NCBI GenBank assembly: GCA_009924765.1
Contig: RFQW01000149.1
Coordinates: 1-5,161, forward strand
DNA length: 5,161 nucleotides
Direction: 5' to 3'
DNA from: Planctomycetota bacterium
GTDB taxonomy: Bacteria > Planctomycetota > Phycisphaerae > Phycisphaerales > SM1A02
Positions 4,345 through 5,161 of the stretch are shown in pieces. The stretch's first letter is position 1, and each line of letters begins with the position of its first letter. The translations under genes were made by a program, and so were the position numbers. The notes under the pieces were generated by a model. It searched no databases. It saw only the letters and a program-made list of their open reading frames with translations, and was not told the origin of the DNA.

Positions 4345-5161
4345 TCAGCCGCGCACCACCACCGTGCGCGTGATGGTCTCGGGCACCCCCACCCCGCGGG
4401 GGCTCAGCAGGGTGGGAACCGCGATCAGGGGCGACAGCATCACCAGTCCCTTGAACAGGTTGCGAACCACATGCCGCCACCAGGCCACCGGCACGCCATC
4501 CTGACCAAGCACCGCTCCGCCGAGCAGCCGCTTGCCAAGCGAACGGGCGCCCACCGCTTCCTCGATGGCGCCGAAGCCCACCGTTCCGATCGTCATGAAC
4601 AGGTAGGGCATGGCGTCAGCCAGATCGAGTGACCAGAACGGCGGCACGAGCAGGCGCTCGAAGTCCGCATCGAAGGCCAGCAAGGCGGCACCGCCCGCAG
4701 GCGCCGCATCGATCAGCAGCGCGAGCAGTCGCTGCGCCTTCGGCATGATCACCAGCGAAACCGCCGGCGCAGCGTCACCAGCGACGCTGCGGATCAGGAA
4801 GGCAAGCATGAGCGCGCCCAACGACAGCACGCCAAGCACGGGCACATGGAACCAGCGACCTGCGACCGAACGCTGTTCGGCAAGCACGGACCAGGGCGAG
4901 AAACCGTCCGCGCCCGCCGCGCACTCCGCCCATTCAACATCCGTGCCGCGCACCCGGACCGCCGCGAAGCCATCGCCCCAGGGCAGCACCGTGGCATCGG
5001 ACGGCACGGGTGCGAGCGCCTGAAACACGCCCATCTCGATACGACCCACCATGCGTGGATCGCCGACGACCGCCGTCATGCGCGCGCCACCGCGCAACGA
5101 CACCGCGGTGTCGGGCAGCGACAGCGGCATGTCCTTCCACGCATCAGACACCCGCTTCCAG
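4345..5161 (-). CDS. RDD-family membrane protein (5' end outside window)
   Basis: The C-terminal half is an RDD domain, a multi-helix membrane module of largely unknown role (some members are linked to ion transport). Numbered from a possible GTG at 5151: RLLALLIDAAP (141-151, with the family's first R and D), GARSLGKRLLGG (201-212), WWRHVVRNLFK (224-234), and a hydrophobic helix (235-251) before the end RTVVVRG. Predicted membrane segments lie at about 101-121, 142-160, 182-200 and 233-251. The first 100 residues are soluble and beta-rich in appearance (VGRIEMGVFQALAP, DGFAAVRVRG, DVEWAECAAG), like the last strands of a propeller or sensor domain, probably outside the membrane. The frame is open through the window edge with no clear ribosome binding site at the GTG, so the true start is probably beyond 5161. 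It stops at TGA (4347-4345), 73 bp before the FliF-like gene. Confidence 0.85.
   Translation of the reverse strand, partial: WKRVSDAWKDMPLSLPDTAVSLRGGARMTAVVGDPRMVGRIEMGVFQALAPVPSDATVLPWGDGFAAVRVRGTDVEWAECAAGADGFSPWSVLAEQRSVAGRWFHVPVLGVLSLGALMLAFLIRSVAGDAAPAVSLVIMPKAQRLLALLIDAAPAGGAALLAFDADFERLLVPPFWSLDLADAMPYLFMTIGTVGFGAIEEAVGARSLGKRLLGGAVLGQDGVPVAWWRHVVRNLFKGLVMLSPLIAVPTLLSPRGVGVPETITRTVVVRG

Overview
This GC-rich window (about two thirds G+C by eye) looks chromosomal and probably comes from a planctomycete-type bacterium, perhaps of the Phycisphaerae. That placement is an inference from protein style: a DnaX with a YTVLARRYRSRSFDELIGQ start, a membrane-anchored PIN/TRAM protein, a YscJ/FliF-like protein and an RDD membrane protein. 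There are no mobile elements, tRNAs, rRNAs or CRISPR arrays.

Left part (1-1881, minus strand): an SRP RNA gene followed about 20 nt later by dnaX, the clamp-loader tau/gamma subunit, whose 3' end lies outside the window. dnaX has a run of ten A residues containing the heptamer A AAA AAG. Both alternative frames stop within a few codons, which is the arrangement that yields a long tau and a short gamma by ribosomal frameshifting or transcriptional slippage. The tau tail also carries a second, apparently accidental frameshift that fits a 4-bp tandem duplication. DnaX lacks the four zinc-binding cysteines usual in the family.

Middle (1882-3182): a compact divergent promoter region of about 47 bp serves the SRP RNA/dnaX unit leftwards and a PIN/TRAM membrane protein rightwards. 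The two predicted promoters overlap, and the rightward message is probably leaderless. The PIN/TRAM gene ends 8 bp from the end of the convergent gene.

Right part (3191-5161, minus strand): an RDD-family membrane protein (5' end beyond the window) is followed 73 bp later by a small YscJ/FliF-like protein with one ring-building domain between two membrane segments and a FliG-like helical tail. That gene is split into two frames by a 7-bp tandem duplication; removing one copy restores a continuous 357-residue protein. The most notable items are the dnaX recoding site, the SRP RNA joined to the dnaX leader, the reduced FliF-like protein, and the two frame-breaking short tandem duplications.
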